NCBI RefSeq assembly: GCF_900112425.1
Contig: NZ_FOLP01000005.1
Location: 248,001-312,000, forward strand
Length of the DNA: 64,000 nucleotides
Source of the DNA: Variovorax sp. OK212
Lineage (GTDB): Bacteria; Pseudomonadota; Gammaproteobacteria; Burkholderiales; Burkholderiaceae_C
Direction: 5' to 3'
The first letter of the stretch is position 1; each line of letters opens with the position of its first letter. Both the position numbers and the translations under genes were made by a program. Positions 19,163-28,100 of the stretch are shown piece after piece. The notes below the pieces were generated by a model. The model had not been told where the DNA came from. It worked only from the letters and a program-made list of their open reading frames with translations, and did not search any database.

Positions 19163-19828
19163 ATGCCGAAGATGATCATCTCGGTCGATGGCGTTGTCAT
19201 CGGGCAAGTGGCGCTCGCCAAGGAACGCACGACCCTCGGCCGGCGTGCCTACAACGACATCGTGATCGACAACCTGGCGGTCAGCGGTGAGCATGCCGTG
19301 CTGCACATGAGTGGCGGCGAAGTCGAAATTGAAGACCTCAACAGCACCAACGGCACCTACGTCAATGCGCTGGCCATCCAGAAGCAAGCGCTCAAGGACA
19401 ACGATGTCATCGAGGTTGGTGGCTGCCGCATCCATTTCCGCGCGCGCAGCAACCTGGCCGTCGGCCCCGGTTCGGCGCGCTCGGCAACGCCCGAGTTCCC
19501 TGGTGGCGGGGGCGGCGCCGGCATGCCGATGTCTTCGGCGCCCACGGAGTCGGGCGCGTTGGTCGAGCTCGGCATCCCCGTGCTGCGGGTGCTTTCCGGC
19601 GTCAACGAAGGCCAGGACGTCGCCTTGCAGAAGGTCGTCACCACCATCGGCAAGTCCGGGGACGCGGTGGCGGTCGTCACGCGCCGGCGCCAGGGTTACG
19701 TGGCCGCGGGCGTCGAGGGCAATGTCACGCTCAACGGCCTGCAGCTCGGCACCGAGGCAGTGGCGTTGCAGGAGCGCGACGTGCTCGAGCTCAGCGGTGC
19801 CACCCGCATGCAGTTCGTTCGCATCTGA
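19163..19828 (+). CDS. FHA-domain protein
   Basis: A 221-residue protein with an N-terminal forkhead-associated domain (residues about 20-95): TLGRRAYNDIVIDNLAVSGEHAVLHM (seen in part, GR...SGEHA) and LNSTNGTYVN, the residues that read phospho-threonine. A Gly/Pro-rich linker follows. The C-terminal half (about 135-221) resembles a second, degenerate FHA-like beta-sandwich (LRVLSGVNEGQDVALQKVVTTIGKSGDAVAVV), which keeps the fold pattern but lacks the binding residues. It is likely an adaptor between the PP2C phosphatase and the cyclase encoded 48 bases downstream. Confidence 0.9.
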   Translation: MPKMIISVDGVVIGQVALAKERTTLGRRAYNDIVIDNLAVSGEHAVLHMSGGEVEIEDLNSTNGTYVNALAIQKQALKDNDVIEVGGCRIHFRARSNLAVGPGSARSATPEFPGGGGGAGMPMSSAPTESGALVELGIPVLRVLSGVNEGQDVALQKVVTTIGKSGDAVAVVTRRRQGYVAAGVEGNVTLNGLQLGTEAVALQERDVLELSGATRMQFVRI

Positions 19829-19876
19829 GTCTTTTTCCTTGGCTTGCCGCGGCCAAGCCCGCCTGGACGGGATGCC

Positions 19877-22129
19877 GTGAGCGAGCTGCGGCGGCACTGG
19901 CCGCGCATTGCCGTCACCTTGCTGCCCGTGCTGCTGGCGCTGGCGCATGCCACCGGCCTCTGGCAACTGAGCGCGATCGAACGCCTTGACCGGCTGATCT
20001 ACGACATCAGGCTGCGCGCCACCATGCCGCGCACGCCCGATCCGCGCGTGGTGATCGTCGACGTCGACGACGACAGCCTGTCGCGCCAGGGCCAATGGCC
20101 CTGGGCGCGCGACAAGATCGCACGTCTCACCACCGAGCTGCTGACTCGCCAGCAGGCGGCCGTGATCGGCTTCGACGTGATGTTCCTCGAGCCCGACCGC
20201 AGCTCGGGCCTCGACCGGCTGCGCCAGATCGCGAGCGGGCCGCTGAAGGACATGCCCGGCCTGGCATCGGAAGTCGAGCGGCTGGCCCCGACGCTGGACC
20301 ACGACGCCACTTTCGCCGAAGCCCTGAAGGGCCAGCGCGTGGTGCTGGGCTATTACTTCACCCGGTCGGAGACGCCCAGCGCCAAGGGCCGATTGCCCGT
20401 GGCGCCGCTGGTGGCCGGCGACGCCTTCCCGGCCGGCGGCGTCTATGCCACAGCCTGGAACGGTTTCGGCGCCAGCCTGCCCGCGCTGGCGCAAGCCGCG
20501 CCGGCCGCGGGTTTCCTCAACACGCTGGTCGGCGCCAGCGGCGACGGCGTGATTCGCGGCGTGCCGCTGCTGGCCCGCTACGAAGGCGCTCAGGCGCAGC
20601 CCGGGTACTACGAATCGCTGGGCCTCGCGGTCTACAGACTGGCGAACGGGGAGCCCGCCGTGCGGCCCGCCTTCGCGCCCGGCAGCGCACCGGCCCGGCT
20701 CGAGTCGCTGCGGCTCGGCCGGCTGCGCATTCCGGTCGACCAGACCGCCAGCATGCAGGTGCCGTTTCGCGGACCCGGCGGCGCGGACGGCGGGTCGTTC
20801 CGCTACGTGCCGGCGGCCGACGTGCTCGAAGGCCGGCTTGCAGCGGGCGAACTGAAAGACAAGATCGTGCTCGTGGGCGCCACCGCGCCGGGGCTGCAGG
20901 ACCTGCGCGCCACGCCCGTCGAAGCGGCGTTTCCCGGCGTGGAGGTGCACGCCAACATCGTCTCGGCCCTGCTCGACCACCGCCTGCTCAGCGTGCCCGA
21001 CTACGCGCCCGGCTACGAAGTCTTGCTGATCCTGGCGGCGGGACTGGTGCTCGCGTTCGGGCTGTCGATGCTGTCGGCGCCGCGCGCGCTGCTGCTGGCC
21101 GCGGGCACGATCGCCGCGCTCACAGGCGTCAACGTCTGCCTCTACCTAGGCCATGGGCTCGTCCTGCCGCTGGCGTCGGCGCTCGCGATGACCGCGCTGG
21201 CCTTCGCGCTCAACATGAGCTGGGGTTACTTCGTCGAGTCGCATGCGCGGCGCGGGCTGGTGCGGCTCTTCGGCACCTACGTGCCGCCCCAGTTGGTCGA
21301 CGAGATGATGGTGCACCCCGACCGTTACAGCATGCGCGCCGAGAGCAAGCCCATGACCGTGGTGTTCTGCGACATGCGCGACTTCACGCGCCTGTCGGAG
21401 CAGATGGCGCCGGCGGAGCTGCAGGCCTTCCTCAACACCGTGTTCAGCCGGCTCACCGACGTCATCAGCGCCCACCGGGGCACCATCGACAAGTACATGG
21501 GCGATTGCGTCATGGCCTTCTGGGGCGCGCCCATCGACACGCCGGACCACGCAACCCTTGCCGTGCGGGCGGCTTTGGGCATGGCCGATGCCGTGCGCGA
21601 CATCAACGAGGCCCACCGCGCCAGCGGCCGGCCCGAGATCAGCGTGGGCATCGGCATCAACAGCGGCGTGATGAGCGTGGGCGACATGGGCTCGACCGCG
21701 CGCCGCAGCTATACCGTGGTCGGCGATGCGGTCAATCTCGCATCCCGGCTGGAGGGCTTGAGCGGACACTACGGGGTGGAAATCGTGGCCAGCGGCGCGA
21801 CACGCGAGCTGGCGCCGGACTACGTCTGGCAGGAGCTGGACAGCGTGCTGGTCAAGGGCAAGGCCCAGGCCGTGGCCGTCTTCACCCCCTTGGCCGCGCG
21901 CATGCCCGAGGCGGTCGAACAGGCACAGCAGATGCTCGCCCGATGGGCCGAAGTGCTTGCCGCGTACCGGCGCCAGGACTGGGCCGTGGGCCGCAACCTG
22001 CTCGCCCCGCTGCTCGTTGCCGATGCCAAAAAAGTCCTTTACCAGCTCTACGCCCAGCGTTTAGCCTCGATGGCGTTGCGGCCGCAAGACCCGAATTGGG
22101 ACGGCGCGACCCGGTTCGAAACCAAATGA
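19877..22129 (+). CDS. CHASE2-domain transmembrane adenylate cyclase (class III)
   Basis: Membrane sensor that makes cAMP. The 750-residue protein has an N-terminal transmembrane helix, a periplasmic CHASE2 sensor (about residues 30-360; hallmark RVVIVDVDDDSLSRQGQWPW and VLVGATAPGLQDLRATP), three transmembrane helices (about 375-455), then the class III cyclase domain. Metal-binding Asp are D499 (VFCDMRDF) and D543 (DKYMGD); K539 and T613 (SYTVVGDAVN) are the adenine-specifying pair of class IIIb adenylate cyclases, and the catalytic Asn-Arg follow in VNLASRLE. The start is uncertain: GTG 19877 after GGGAT is preferred over TTG 19844. The stop overlaps an ATG of the next reading frame. Confidence 0.92.
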   Translation: MSELRRHWPRIAVTLLPVLLALAHATGLWQLSAIERLDRLIYDIRLRATMPRTPDPRVVIVDVDDDSLSRQGQWPWARDKIARLTTELLTRQQAAVIGFDVMFLEPDRSSGLDRLRQIASGPLKDMPGLASEVERLAPTLDHDATFAEALKGQRVVLGYYFTRSETPSAKGRLPVAPLVAGDAFPAGGVYATAWNGFGASLPALAQAAPAAGFLNTLVGASGDGVIRGVPLLARYEGAQAQPGYYESLGLAVYRLANGEPAVRPAFAPGSAPARLESLRLGRLRIPVDQTASMQVPFRGPGGADGGSFRYVPAADVLEGRLAAGELKDKIVLVGATAPGLQDLRATPVEAAFPGVEVHANIVSALLDHRLLSVPDYAPGYEVLLILAAGLVLAFGLSMLSAPRALLLAAGTIAALTGVNVCLYLGHGLVLPLASALAMTALAFALNMSWGYFVESHARRGLVRLFGTYVPPQLVDEMMVHPDRYSMRAESKPMTVVFCDMRDFTRLSEQMAPAELQAFLNTVFSRLTDVISAHRGTIDKYMGDCVMAFWGAPIDTPDHATLAVRAALGMADAVRDINEAHRASGRPEISVGIGINSGVMSVGDMGSTARRSYTVVGDAVNLASRLEGLSGHYGVEIVASGATRELAPDYVWQELDSVLVKGKAQAVAVFTPLAARMPEAVEQAQQMLARWAEVLAAYRRQDWAVGRNLLAPLLVADAKKVLYQLYAQRLASMALRPQDPNWDGATRFETK

Positions 22130-22158
22130 CGACAGACACACACAAGGGGTCTCTCACA

Positions 22159-22962
22159 ATGCAGGTTCGTGTGCTGGGTTGCTCGGGCGCCATCGCCAAG
22201 GACTGCCGCACCACGTCTTTCCTGGTCGACACCGACCTGCTCGTGGACGCAGGCACGGGTGTAGGAGACCTCACGCTCGACGAAATGGCAGGCATCGACG
22301 ACGTCGTGCTGACGCACTGCCACCTCGACCACATCGCCGCGCTGCCCCTGATGCTCGACGCCGTCGGCAGCCGTCGCACCCGCCCCCTGCGCGTGCATGC
22401 GCTGCGCGCCACCATCGAGGCGCTGAGGGCGCATGTGTTCAACAACGTCATCTGGCCGGATTTCGAGAGCATTCCGAGCGCGGATGCGCCGTTCGTCAGT
22501 TTTCACGACATCGTGGTGGGCCAGGTGCTGGATCTGGGGAGCCGCGAGCCCAAGCGCATCGAGGTCCTGCCGGCGGTGCATACCGTGCCGGCCTGCGGCT
22601 TCGCCGTGCGGCGCGCCGAAGGGGGCGCTCACTGGGTCTTCAGTGGAGACACCGAGCGCAATGCGCCGTTCTGGGACCGGGTGAACGCGCTGGACGTGGC
22701 GATGCTGGTGATCGAGACGGCGTTCAGCAGCAGGGAGCAGGCGCTGGCCGAGCGCAGCTTGCATCTGTCGCCGGCGGTGCTGGCCGACGAACTGGCGCGC
22801 ATCGATCCGGGCAAGCAGTTCCCGATCTACATCACCCACACGAAGCCTGCGGAGACCGAGGAAATCATGAGCCAGATAGACGCGCTGGTGGATCACCAGG
22901 TCGCGGGGCTGGCGCACAGGGACATCCGGTGGTTGAGGGCGGATGGGGTGTTGACGTTTTGA
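22159..22962 (+). CDS. Metallo-beta-lactamase-fold protein, probable class II cAMP phosphodiesterase
   Basis: A 267-residue metallo-hydrolase. The metal site motif HCHLDH (H53, H55, D57, H58) is preceded by LLVDAGTGVGDL and followed by VLPAVHTVPACGFAV, FSGDTERN and ITHTKPAE. These fit the cAMP phosphodiesterase class II branch of the fold. The gene follows the adenylate cyclase directly, which supports cAMP hydrolysis as its job. ATG 22159 has AAGGGG upstream at 9 bases; an ATG at 22126 overlapping the cyclase stop (ATGA) would add 11 residues. A tRNase Z-like activity is the alternative, but length and motifs fit it less well. Confidence 0.84.
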   Translation: MQVRVLGCSGAIAKDCRTTSFLVDTDLLVDAGTGVGDLTLDEMAGIDDVVLTHCHLDHIAALPLMLDAVGSRRTRPLRVHALRATIEALRAHVFNNVIWPDFESIPSADAPFVSFHDIVVGQVLDLGSREPKRIEVLPAVHTVPACGFAVRRAEGGAHWVFSGDTERNAPFWDRVNALDVAMLVIETAFSSREQALAERSLHLSPAVLADELARIDPGKQFPIYITHTKPAETEEIMSQIDALVDHQVAGLAHRDIRWLRADGVLTF

Positions 22963-22978
22963 GTTGGTTGGAAAGAGG

Positions 22979-23004
22979 AGGTGACAAACTTGTCACCTTT
23001 TGTC
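22979..23004 (+). terminator. Hairpin after the phosphodiesterase gene; terminator or operator
   Basis: Perfect nine-base arms AGGTGACAA (22979-22987) and TTGTCACCT (22990-22998) begin 17 bases after the stop codon and are followed by TTTTGTC. As RNA, an eight-base stem with an AACT loop plus U-run would terminate the signalling operon. As DNA, the same symmetry could be a protein site, and it includes a TGTC box discussed with pilA. Confidence 0.5.
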
Positions 23005-23026
23005 TCGTGCGAGAGCAAGAAGTGTC
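22991..23026 (+). promoter_or_regulatory. TGTC boxes, candidate PilR enhancer of pilA
   Basis: Direct TGTC repeats occur at 22991, 23001 and 23023, about 90-125 bases upstream of the predicted pilA transcription start. In Pseudomonas aeruginosa PilR binds (C/G)TGTC repeats at a similar distance from its sigma-54 pilA promoter. Only the 23023 box has the preceding G. PilR is not encoded in the window. Confidence 0.35.
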
Positions 23027-23043
23027 ACTCGCTGTAACTGAAG

Positions 23044-23059
23044 TGTGAACAAAATCACT
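23044..23059. promoter_or_regulatory. CRP/Vfr-like binding site upstream of pilA
   Basis: TGTGA-ACAAAA-TCACT matches the CRP consensus TGTGA-N6-TCACA at nine of ten core bases. It lies between the cAMP gene pair and pilA, 32 bases upstream of the sigma-54 element and 125 bases before the pilA start codon. A cAMP-receptor protein could therefore link the neighbouring cyclase to pilin expression. Confidence 0.45.
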
Positions 23060-23090
23060 AGTCTTGAGATGTAAGCGATTGAAAACAGGC

Positions 23091-23105
23091 TGGCACGGAT
23101 GCTGC
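23091..23105 (+). promoter_or_regulatory. Sigma-54 promoter of pilA
   Basis: TGGCACGGATGCTGC fits the -24/-12 consensus TGGCAC-N5-TTGC with the invariant GG and GC at the correct spacing (one mismatch, C for T). It predicts a transcript start near 23117 and a 5' leader of about 50 bases. RpoN plus PilR control of pilA is the known pattern in several proteobacteria. Confidence 0.77.
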
Positions 23106-23168
23106 GGAAGGTACTCCGCTCCGGGCAGGTTCCCGGGCGTAACAACCAACCAACCTGGAGTTAGTTAA

Positions 23169-23732
23169 ATGAACCGTCGTACCATCGCTCGCCGCGCACA
23201 GGCCGGCTTTACCCTTATCGAATTGATGATCGTCGTGGCGATCATCGGTATCTTGGCTGCTGTGGCTCTGCCGGCATATCAGGACTACACGGTCCGCGCA
23301 AGGATCACTGAAGGTCTGAATCTGGCCGAATCGGCGAAGCAAGCCGTTGCTACTGATGGCGTCACCTCCGCCGATGATCTCAAGGTTGCGGTGAAGACCT
23401 GGAACGAACAAAACGGCGGCGCGGCCGGCACGGGCGTGAACAGCAAGTACGTTAGCTCTGTGTCGATGGCCGCCACCGGCGAGATCACGGTTAACTTCAT
23501 CGCAACTGCAGTTGGCCTGAAGACTGGCGAAAATACGCTGATTCTGGCTCCCTACATTCGCAAGCCAGATGGCTCTTCGGTGACTCTCGCTGCCGCTCAA
23601 GACGACGGCACGACCGGTGTTGTTGACTGGGGTTGCTCGTCGGTGACTGCTGAAACGGCAAAGAACGCCAAGATGGAAGGCATCACTGCTGGCAAGCTGC
23701 TCGCCAAGTACGCGCCGTCGGCCTGCCGTTAA
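23169..23732 (+). CDS. pilA: Type IV major pilin PilA
   Basis: Main structural subunit of the type IV pilus. The class III leader is MNRRTIARRAQAG, cut by PilD before Phe1; the mature N-terminus FTLIELMIVVAIIGILAAVA has the conserved Glu5 and the hydrophobic assembly helix. Mature length is 174 residues. Two cysteines near the end (in WGCSS and the penultimate residue of SACR) would close the D-region disulfide loop. GGAG lies upstream of the ATG. A sigma-54 promoter lies 64-78 bases upstream and a strong terminator follows, so the gene is transcribed alone. The minor-pilin operon is 1.4 kb away on the opposite strand beyond transposase relics. Confidence 0.97.
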   Translation: MNRRTIARRAQAGFTLIELMIVVAIIGILAAVALPAYQDYTVRARITEGLNLAESAKQAVATDGVTSADDLKVAVKTWNEQNGGAAGTGVNSKYVSSVSMAATGEITVNFIATAVGLKTGENTLILAPYIRKPDGSSVTLAAAQDDGTTGVVDWGCSSVTAETAKNAKMEGITAGKLLAKYAPSACR

Positions 23733-23754
23733 TCTCTTCCAAGACATCTAAATG

Positions 23755-23777
23755 AAGCCGCCTTCGGGCGGCTTTTT
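23755..23777 (+). terminator. Intrinsic terminator of pilA
   Basis: AAGCCGCC-TTCG-GGCGGC followed by five T: a stable UUCG tetraloop hairpin 22 bases after the pilA stop. Confidence 0.88.
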
Positions 23778-23828
23778 CGTTCTGTTGCCCGTTAGTTCGA
23801 AATCTTCATTCAATCGAATTGAAGGATA

Positions 23829-24018
23829 TTGACTCCAGTGTTGCTGTGCGTTGCTCTTCTTGTCCCGTTAGGGAGCGTCTCATACGAGTGCCCCTGGATT
23901 GCAAGAACTCGTGTGCGTGACGATTCAGGAGGTAGGGCTGCAGTCCTATATCCAGCTTGCTGTGCAGGTGGCATGCCTGCTCGCCCTGATGGTTTTCACT
24001 GGCAGTGTTCCCATCTAA
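23829..24018 (+). pseudogene. Possible frameshifted remnant of a small membrane protein
   Basis: Two adjacent frames each give a hydrophobic peptide: LTPVLLCVALLVPLGSVSYE from the first frame (from 23829), then after one shift near 23900 LQSYIQLAVQVACLLALMVF ending at the TAA at 24016. Joined, they read like the beginning of a polytopic membrane protein, conceivably an O-antigen-ligase-like gene of the kind often found next to pilA. No intact start, ribosome site or family motif is visible. It may be chance or part of the end of the adjacent IS110 relic. Confidence 0.22.
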
Positions 24019-24415
24019 TCAACGAGCTTGGTGCTCTTGTTCCCTATCGGAGTTTCCCGTCCCGGTCCGACCTGCCTGTTCCATCACACGCGTGGTCGCT
24101 TGCTCTCCTTCAACGCGGGCGTCTATCAATCCTTGTCCGCGTGCCAGCATCAGATCGTTCGCGCCAGCTTGTTGGCTATGGCGGCGACAGCCACGCTAAA
24201 CGATCGGCGCTGCAACAGTGCTGTCAGCCAAGGCCAGGTCGGTCCATCCTTTGACCTGATAACGACAGCTCGGGCGCCGAGCATGAGGAGCGTTCGCAGG
24301 TAGGCATCACCACGCTTGCTTGCTGATTCCCAACTGCCTTGTCCGCCCGCCGGTGCCAGTCTGGCGAGGGACAAGTCCGACCCATGCCGCAAACGCCGAG
24401 CGTGCAGGCTACGCT
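24019..24415 (-). pseudogene. IS110-family transposase, C-terminal fragment, frameshifted
   Basis: On the minus strand the fragment reads AFAAWVGLVPRQTGTGGRTRQLGISK (in part), then RGDAYLRTLLMLGARAVV and TALLQRRSFSVAVAAIANKLARTI, the conserved C-terminal region of IS110/IS116 transposases. The two parts are in different frames because of an AAGC duplication (AGCAAGCAAGC, about 24314-24324). A stop (24150-24152) and a further shift precede the tail MLARGQGLIDARVEGEQATT, which ends at 24019. The N-terminal DEDD catalytic half is missing. It abuts the IS5 relic, so one element probably inserted into or recombined with the other. Confidence 0.75.
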
Positions 24416-25099
24416 TCACTCGGCTCTGCGCGCCTCGATAGCCCGAGTCCGCCCACACCTTGTCTTCCTTGCGGTGCAGCAGATCGCCCACCTGTTCCCC
24501 ATCCGCCTCGTTGGCTGCAGTGGTCGTCACCGTGTGCACCAGGCCCGAGTCCGCATCCACCCCAATGTGCGCCTTCGTCCCGAAGTGCCACTGGTTGCCC
24601 TTCTTCGTCCGGTGTATCTCCGGATCCCGCTCGCCGCTCTCGTTCTTGGCGAACTGGGTTCAGCGATGATCGTGGCGTCCACAATGGAGCCTCTCTTCAG
24701 CAGCAGCCCCTTTCTGGGCAGGCGGGCGTTGACCTGCTTGAAGATGTCCTCGGCCAGATCGCTGCGCTCCAGCAGATGGCGGAAGTTCAGGATCGTCGTC
24801 TCGTCGGGGATCGATTACATTCCCTGGCCCGCGAACGCGCGCAACGAGGTGATCTCGTAAACGGTTTCTTCCATCGCGGGATCGGTCAGCGCGAACCAGC
24901 TCTGCATCAAGTGCACACGCAGCATCGCTTCGAGCGGATAGGGCCGGCGCCCGCGGCCCGCCACCGGGTAGTGTGCCTCGATGACTTTGAGCAGTACCTT
25001 TCAAGGCACGATCAGTTCCATCGCGGCGAGGAAGACTTATCGGAATGTCTTCTTCCTCTTGCCCGCGTGCTCGGCATCCGAAACACTGATCTGGCTCAT
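24410..25099 (-). pseudogene. IS5-family (IS1478-like) transposase pseudogene
   Basis: The minus-strand frame starts MSQISVSDAEHAGKRKKTFR at 25099 and continues through LKVIEAHYPVAGRGRRPYPL, EAMLRVHLMQSWFALTDPAM, IPDETTILNFRHLLERSDLA and GSIVDATIIAEPSS. It then shifts frame into ERDPEIHRTKKGNQWHFGTK, AHIGVDADSGLVHTVTTTAA and VWADSGYRGAQSR. Family identity is clear (DDE transposase of the IS5 group). It is dead: three in-frame stops (after TFR, in IVP-stop-K, and in GQGM-stop-S) and one deletion near the DDE core. The 3' end is lost at the junction with the IS110 fragment. It lies 70 bases beyond the pilY1 stop. Confidence 0.86.
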
Positions 25100-25170
25100 C
25101 GTTGGCGCTCCTTCAGCTGCGTGATCAACAACGCTCAGATCGGCTATCGGTGGACTTGATCAGATGTTCC

Positions 25171-28100
25171 TTAGTTTGCAATGACTTCACGCCACATGAT
25201 TCGAGTTGGGCTGGTTGCTGAAGGTACTGCCACGTCATAAACCTTCGTCTTGCCATCGGACGTTCGCAAGAGTGTTTTGATGGCCCCGTTTGGCAACCCT
25301 TCGGGCTGCACCCGACTTGCCAACACATTTCCCACAAATCGGCTGCTCAAATTCGGTATCGATCCACCCGTGCTGTAGTTCAGGAAATAGAGATTTGAGC
25401 TTCCCCCAGGAGAGCATTGGTCACTGGAAGGGATGTTCGTCGTAAACGCAAGCACACCCTGGAAAAGCACCGGACTTGTGTAGGAGCGTTCCCCAGCAGA
25501 ACTCGTCGCAAAGTCCAGTACCCATCCTTTTTTTGTCGCCAGATCGACGGGGTTGCTTGTCACGTTTATGTTCGAGCCTGCAGCAGTGGCTGTCTGTCGC
25601 ACGAGTTTCGTCCGAAGTTGCGTGATTGTCGGATTCGTCGATTTGTCATCCAGCAGCCCGTAGAAGGATTGCGCTTGCGTTGCGCTGGAATTGGCACCGC
25701 TGGTGCCGGGAATGTCGGATGCGCCAAGGTACTGACCGGTCCCGACATAGACCATGCGCTTGTTGCTCACCACCCCTAGCTCAGGTGCGCTGGTAATAGG
25801 TTGTGCCACGCCATTGGCATCCGCTAGCGTTGCCAAGAGCTTTACATTCCAGTTGGCCGTAGAGCTATCCGACAAATCGAAACGCCACACATTGCCGAGC
25901 AAGTCACCGCCGTATACGTAGTCTGCTGTGTCATCGATGCCCGGATTTGCAAGGAATGCGCTTACCTTTGCAAGACCGCTCGGGTTTGCGCTTGTACCAA
26001 CAGCAGTGGTCAGGTCTTTGATCAGAGCACCCGTGGCCGTATTCAGCACATACAGATGACCGCTTCCATCTCCGCCAGTGGTTGAGCCGTTGTTGTAGCC
26101 AGAGGTCACCAGCGTGACCCAGCCTGCTGCTTTTGTCTTTACGTTGATCGGGGTGCCATATGTGTAGCCGATGCTCTGCTTGACGGCCGCAGCGGTGCTC
26201 GCATTTGGAAATTCCCACATCACTTTGGTCGCCACATCGGTGTTCGAATTGACAGTCGGGTCCGTCACGTTCAGCGCGTAATAGCCTCTTCCTCCCTTGG
26301 CCAGTCCTCCTACCAGTACGGTGGCCCAGCTTGCAGCCGGTGGGGTTGGCTGATTGGCGAGCGTATTACTCAGATCCACATCGGTGGCGCTTGGTGTACC
26401 GTCGACATAGAAGCGATGTTGAAACAGGGATTGCTGTGTCAACCCGACAAGCGCACTTGTCGAGGTATTGGTGGCTGAAAGATTCACGTCAAACAGGCTG
26501 CCGGGCACATACGCCCAAAGCTCTGCACCAGTCGTCGCATCGAAGGCATGCAGCATGCCGTCATTAGCGCCCTGATAGACCATTTTTGTACGATTCGCGG
26601 CAGCCCCTCCTTTGAAGGTGACGTAGCCAGCATCGGTATAACCAGCGCGAGGCGCTGATACGTACGTCGGCTCGGCGTTCACGACGTCCCCCAAGACATG
26701 CACGCGAGTGCGATAGGGCTGGGCACTGTTGCTGCCATTGCCTTCCCCGCTGCGGTCTCCACGCAGATACGCAATTACAGCAGCGTTATCACTGGGGCCT
26801 GGAGGCGTGCTGGGTGAATTCAGGCGCGTCAGCTTGGTTGTGAGGCCGGCCACTGTGAAAGGGACGCCTGCACTGCCGTCGAAGCTGCCGATATATCGCG
26901 TGCCGAATGCCTTGCTGTCCAACAGCGACTGAGCAGACCACAACGGAGTGCTCCCAAGCAGACCGTTGGTCAGGTCGATGGAGAAAGCTTGCAGGTCGCC
27001 ATACCAGGCACCCGAATTAAAGCTCGATGCATAGGCGGTGTTATCGCCCGACTTCACATTCGGATTACTGACGGCCACCGAGGCAGCTGCCCCAGTGCGA
27101 TTGACAATGTCGTTGAGGATGGACGCCAATGCCGTTTGAAGCTTGGCAGGGTCCTTTGTATTGAAATACTGGCCGTGCCCATTCAATGCCGCATGCCATA
27201 GGTCGTCAATTGCCGTGGCGCTGTCCGCTTGCGGTTTCGGCCATGAGGCAGAGCGTGTCGGAGCTGAAGAAAGAGTGCCACTTGCACCGAGTCCGATGGT
27301 ATAGGTCACCATGTGTTGCCATGTGGCAGGGTCCATCGAATTGGCGGCTACCTTGCCAGCAGACGAGCCCGTGAGATCGGTAATCCAGTACTTCATCGCC
27401 ACGTCGGCGAGCGTGTTCGACGCGCTGTTTCCATCGTAGAACGGAGCGGGGAAATTCTGCCCTGCTATCAGAGGAACCCCGGCGATAGGGTCATTCACAG
27501 GTAGCTTCGTATCGTTGTCGACATAAACATTGGCTGGCAAGGTCGGGACAGTTGCATCCTGATTTCCAGCCGTGGTGATGCCCCCGCCGTTCCAGTATCC
27601 ATCTGTGGAAAGGATCGTGTAATTTGGCGTGCAGGCTAGAGGAACGGTTGTCGAGCGAGTCGTGGTTTGGCCGCCAGGCATGGTGCCGTTCTGAAAATAC
27701 CTTCCTGCACGATCGAGTGCAGCAACCAATGGCGTTCCACCACTTGGATTAATGGAATAGACCTTGGAGTACCAGCTGCTTTTTTGCGCAGAATTGAAAT
27801 CTGAAAGCGCAACGAAATTCGTTGCGTTCGTATTTTCGTTGGAATTGTTGTCGTTAATTGTCGAAAATCCAACTCTGGACTTCGCGTCCAGCGCCGAAAA
27901 AGCAAGGCCGAGCGAACTTTTTGCCGCAAGAATCCTGGTTCGATAGTAAGCAAACCAGTTTGCAAAATTCTGAATTTCCTGCGCATACGTACAAGTTGTT
28001 CCCGTTCCGCAGTCGGTGCGCGTGGCGGCCTTGGTATAAGTTGCTGTAGAACTCGTGATTTCCGTGCGCGTGTAATATGTATCTGAACTTTGCCCCGATG

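Noticed and set aside
22159..22962. Ribonuclease Z for the MBL-fold protein
   Set aside because: The metal motif and position beside the cyclase fit class II cAMP phosphodiesterase better; tRNase Z would normally be longer and not coupled to a cyclase.
25171..25300. Truncation of pilY1 by the adjacent IS relic
   Set aside because: The reading frame is complete with a normal end and length near the family norm; the IS relic starts 70 bases beyond.
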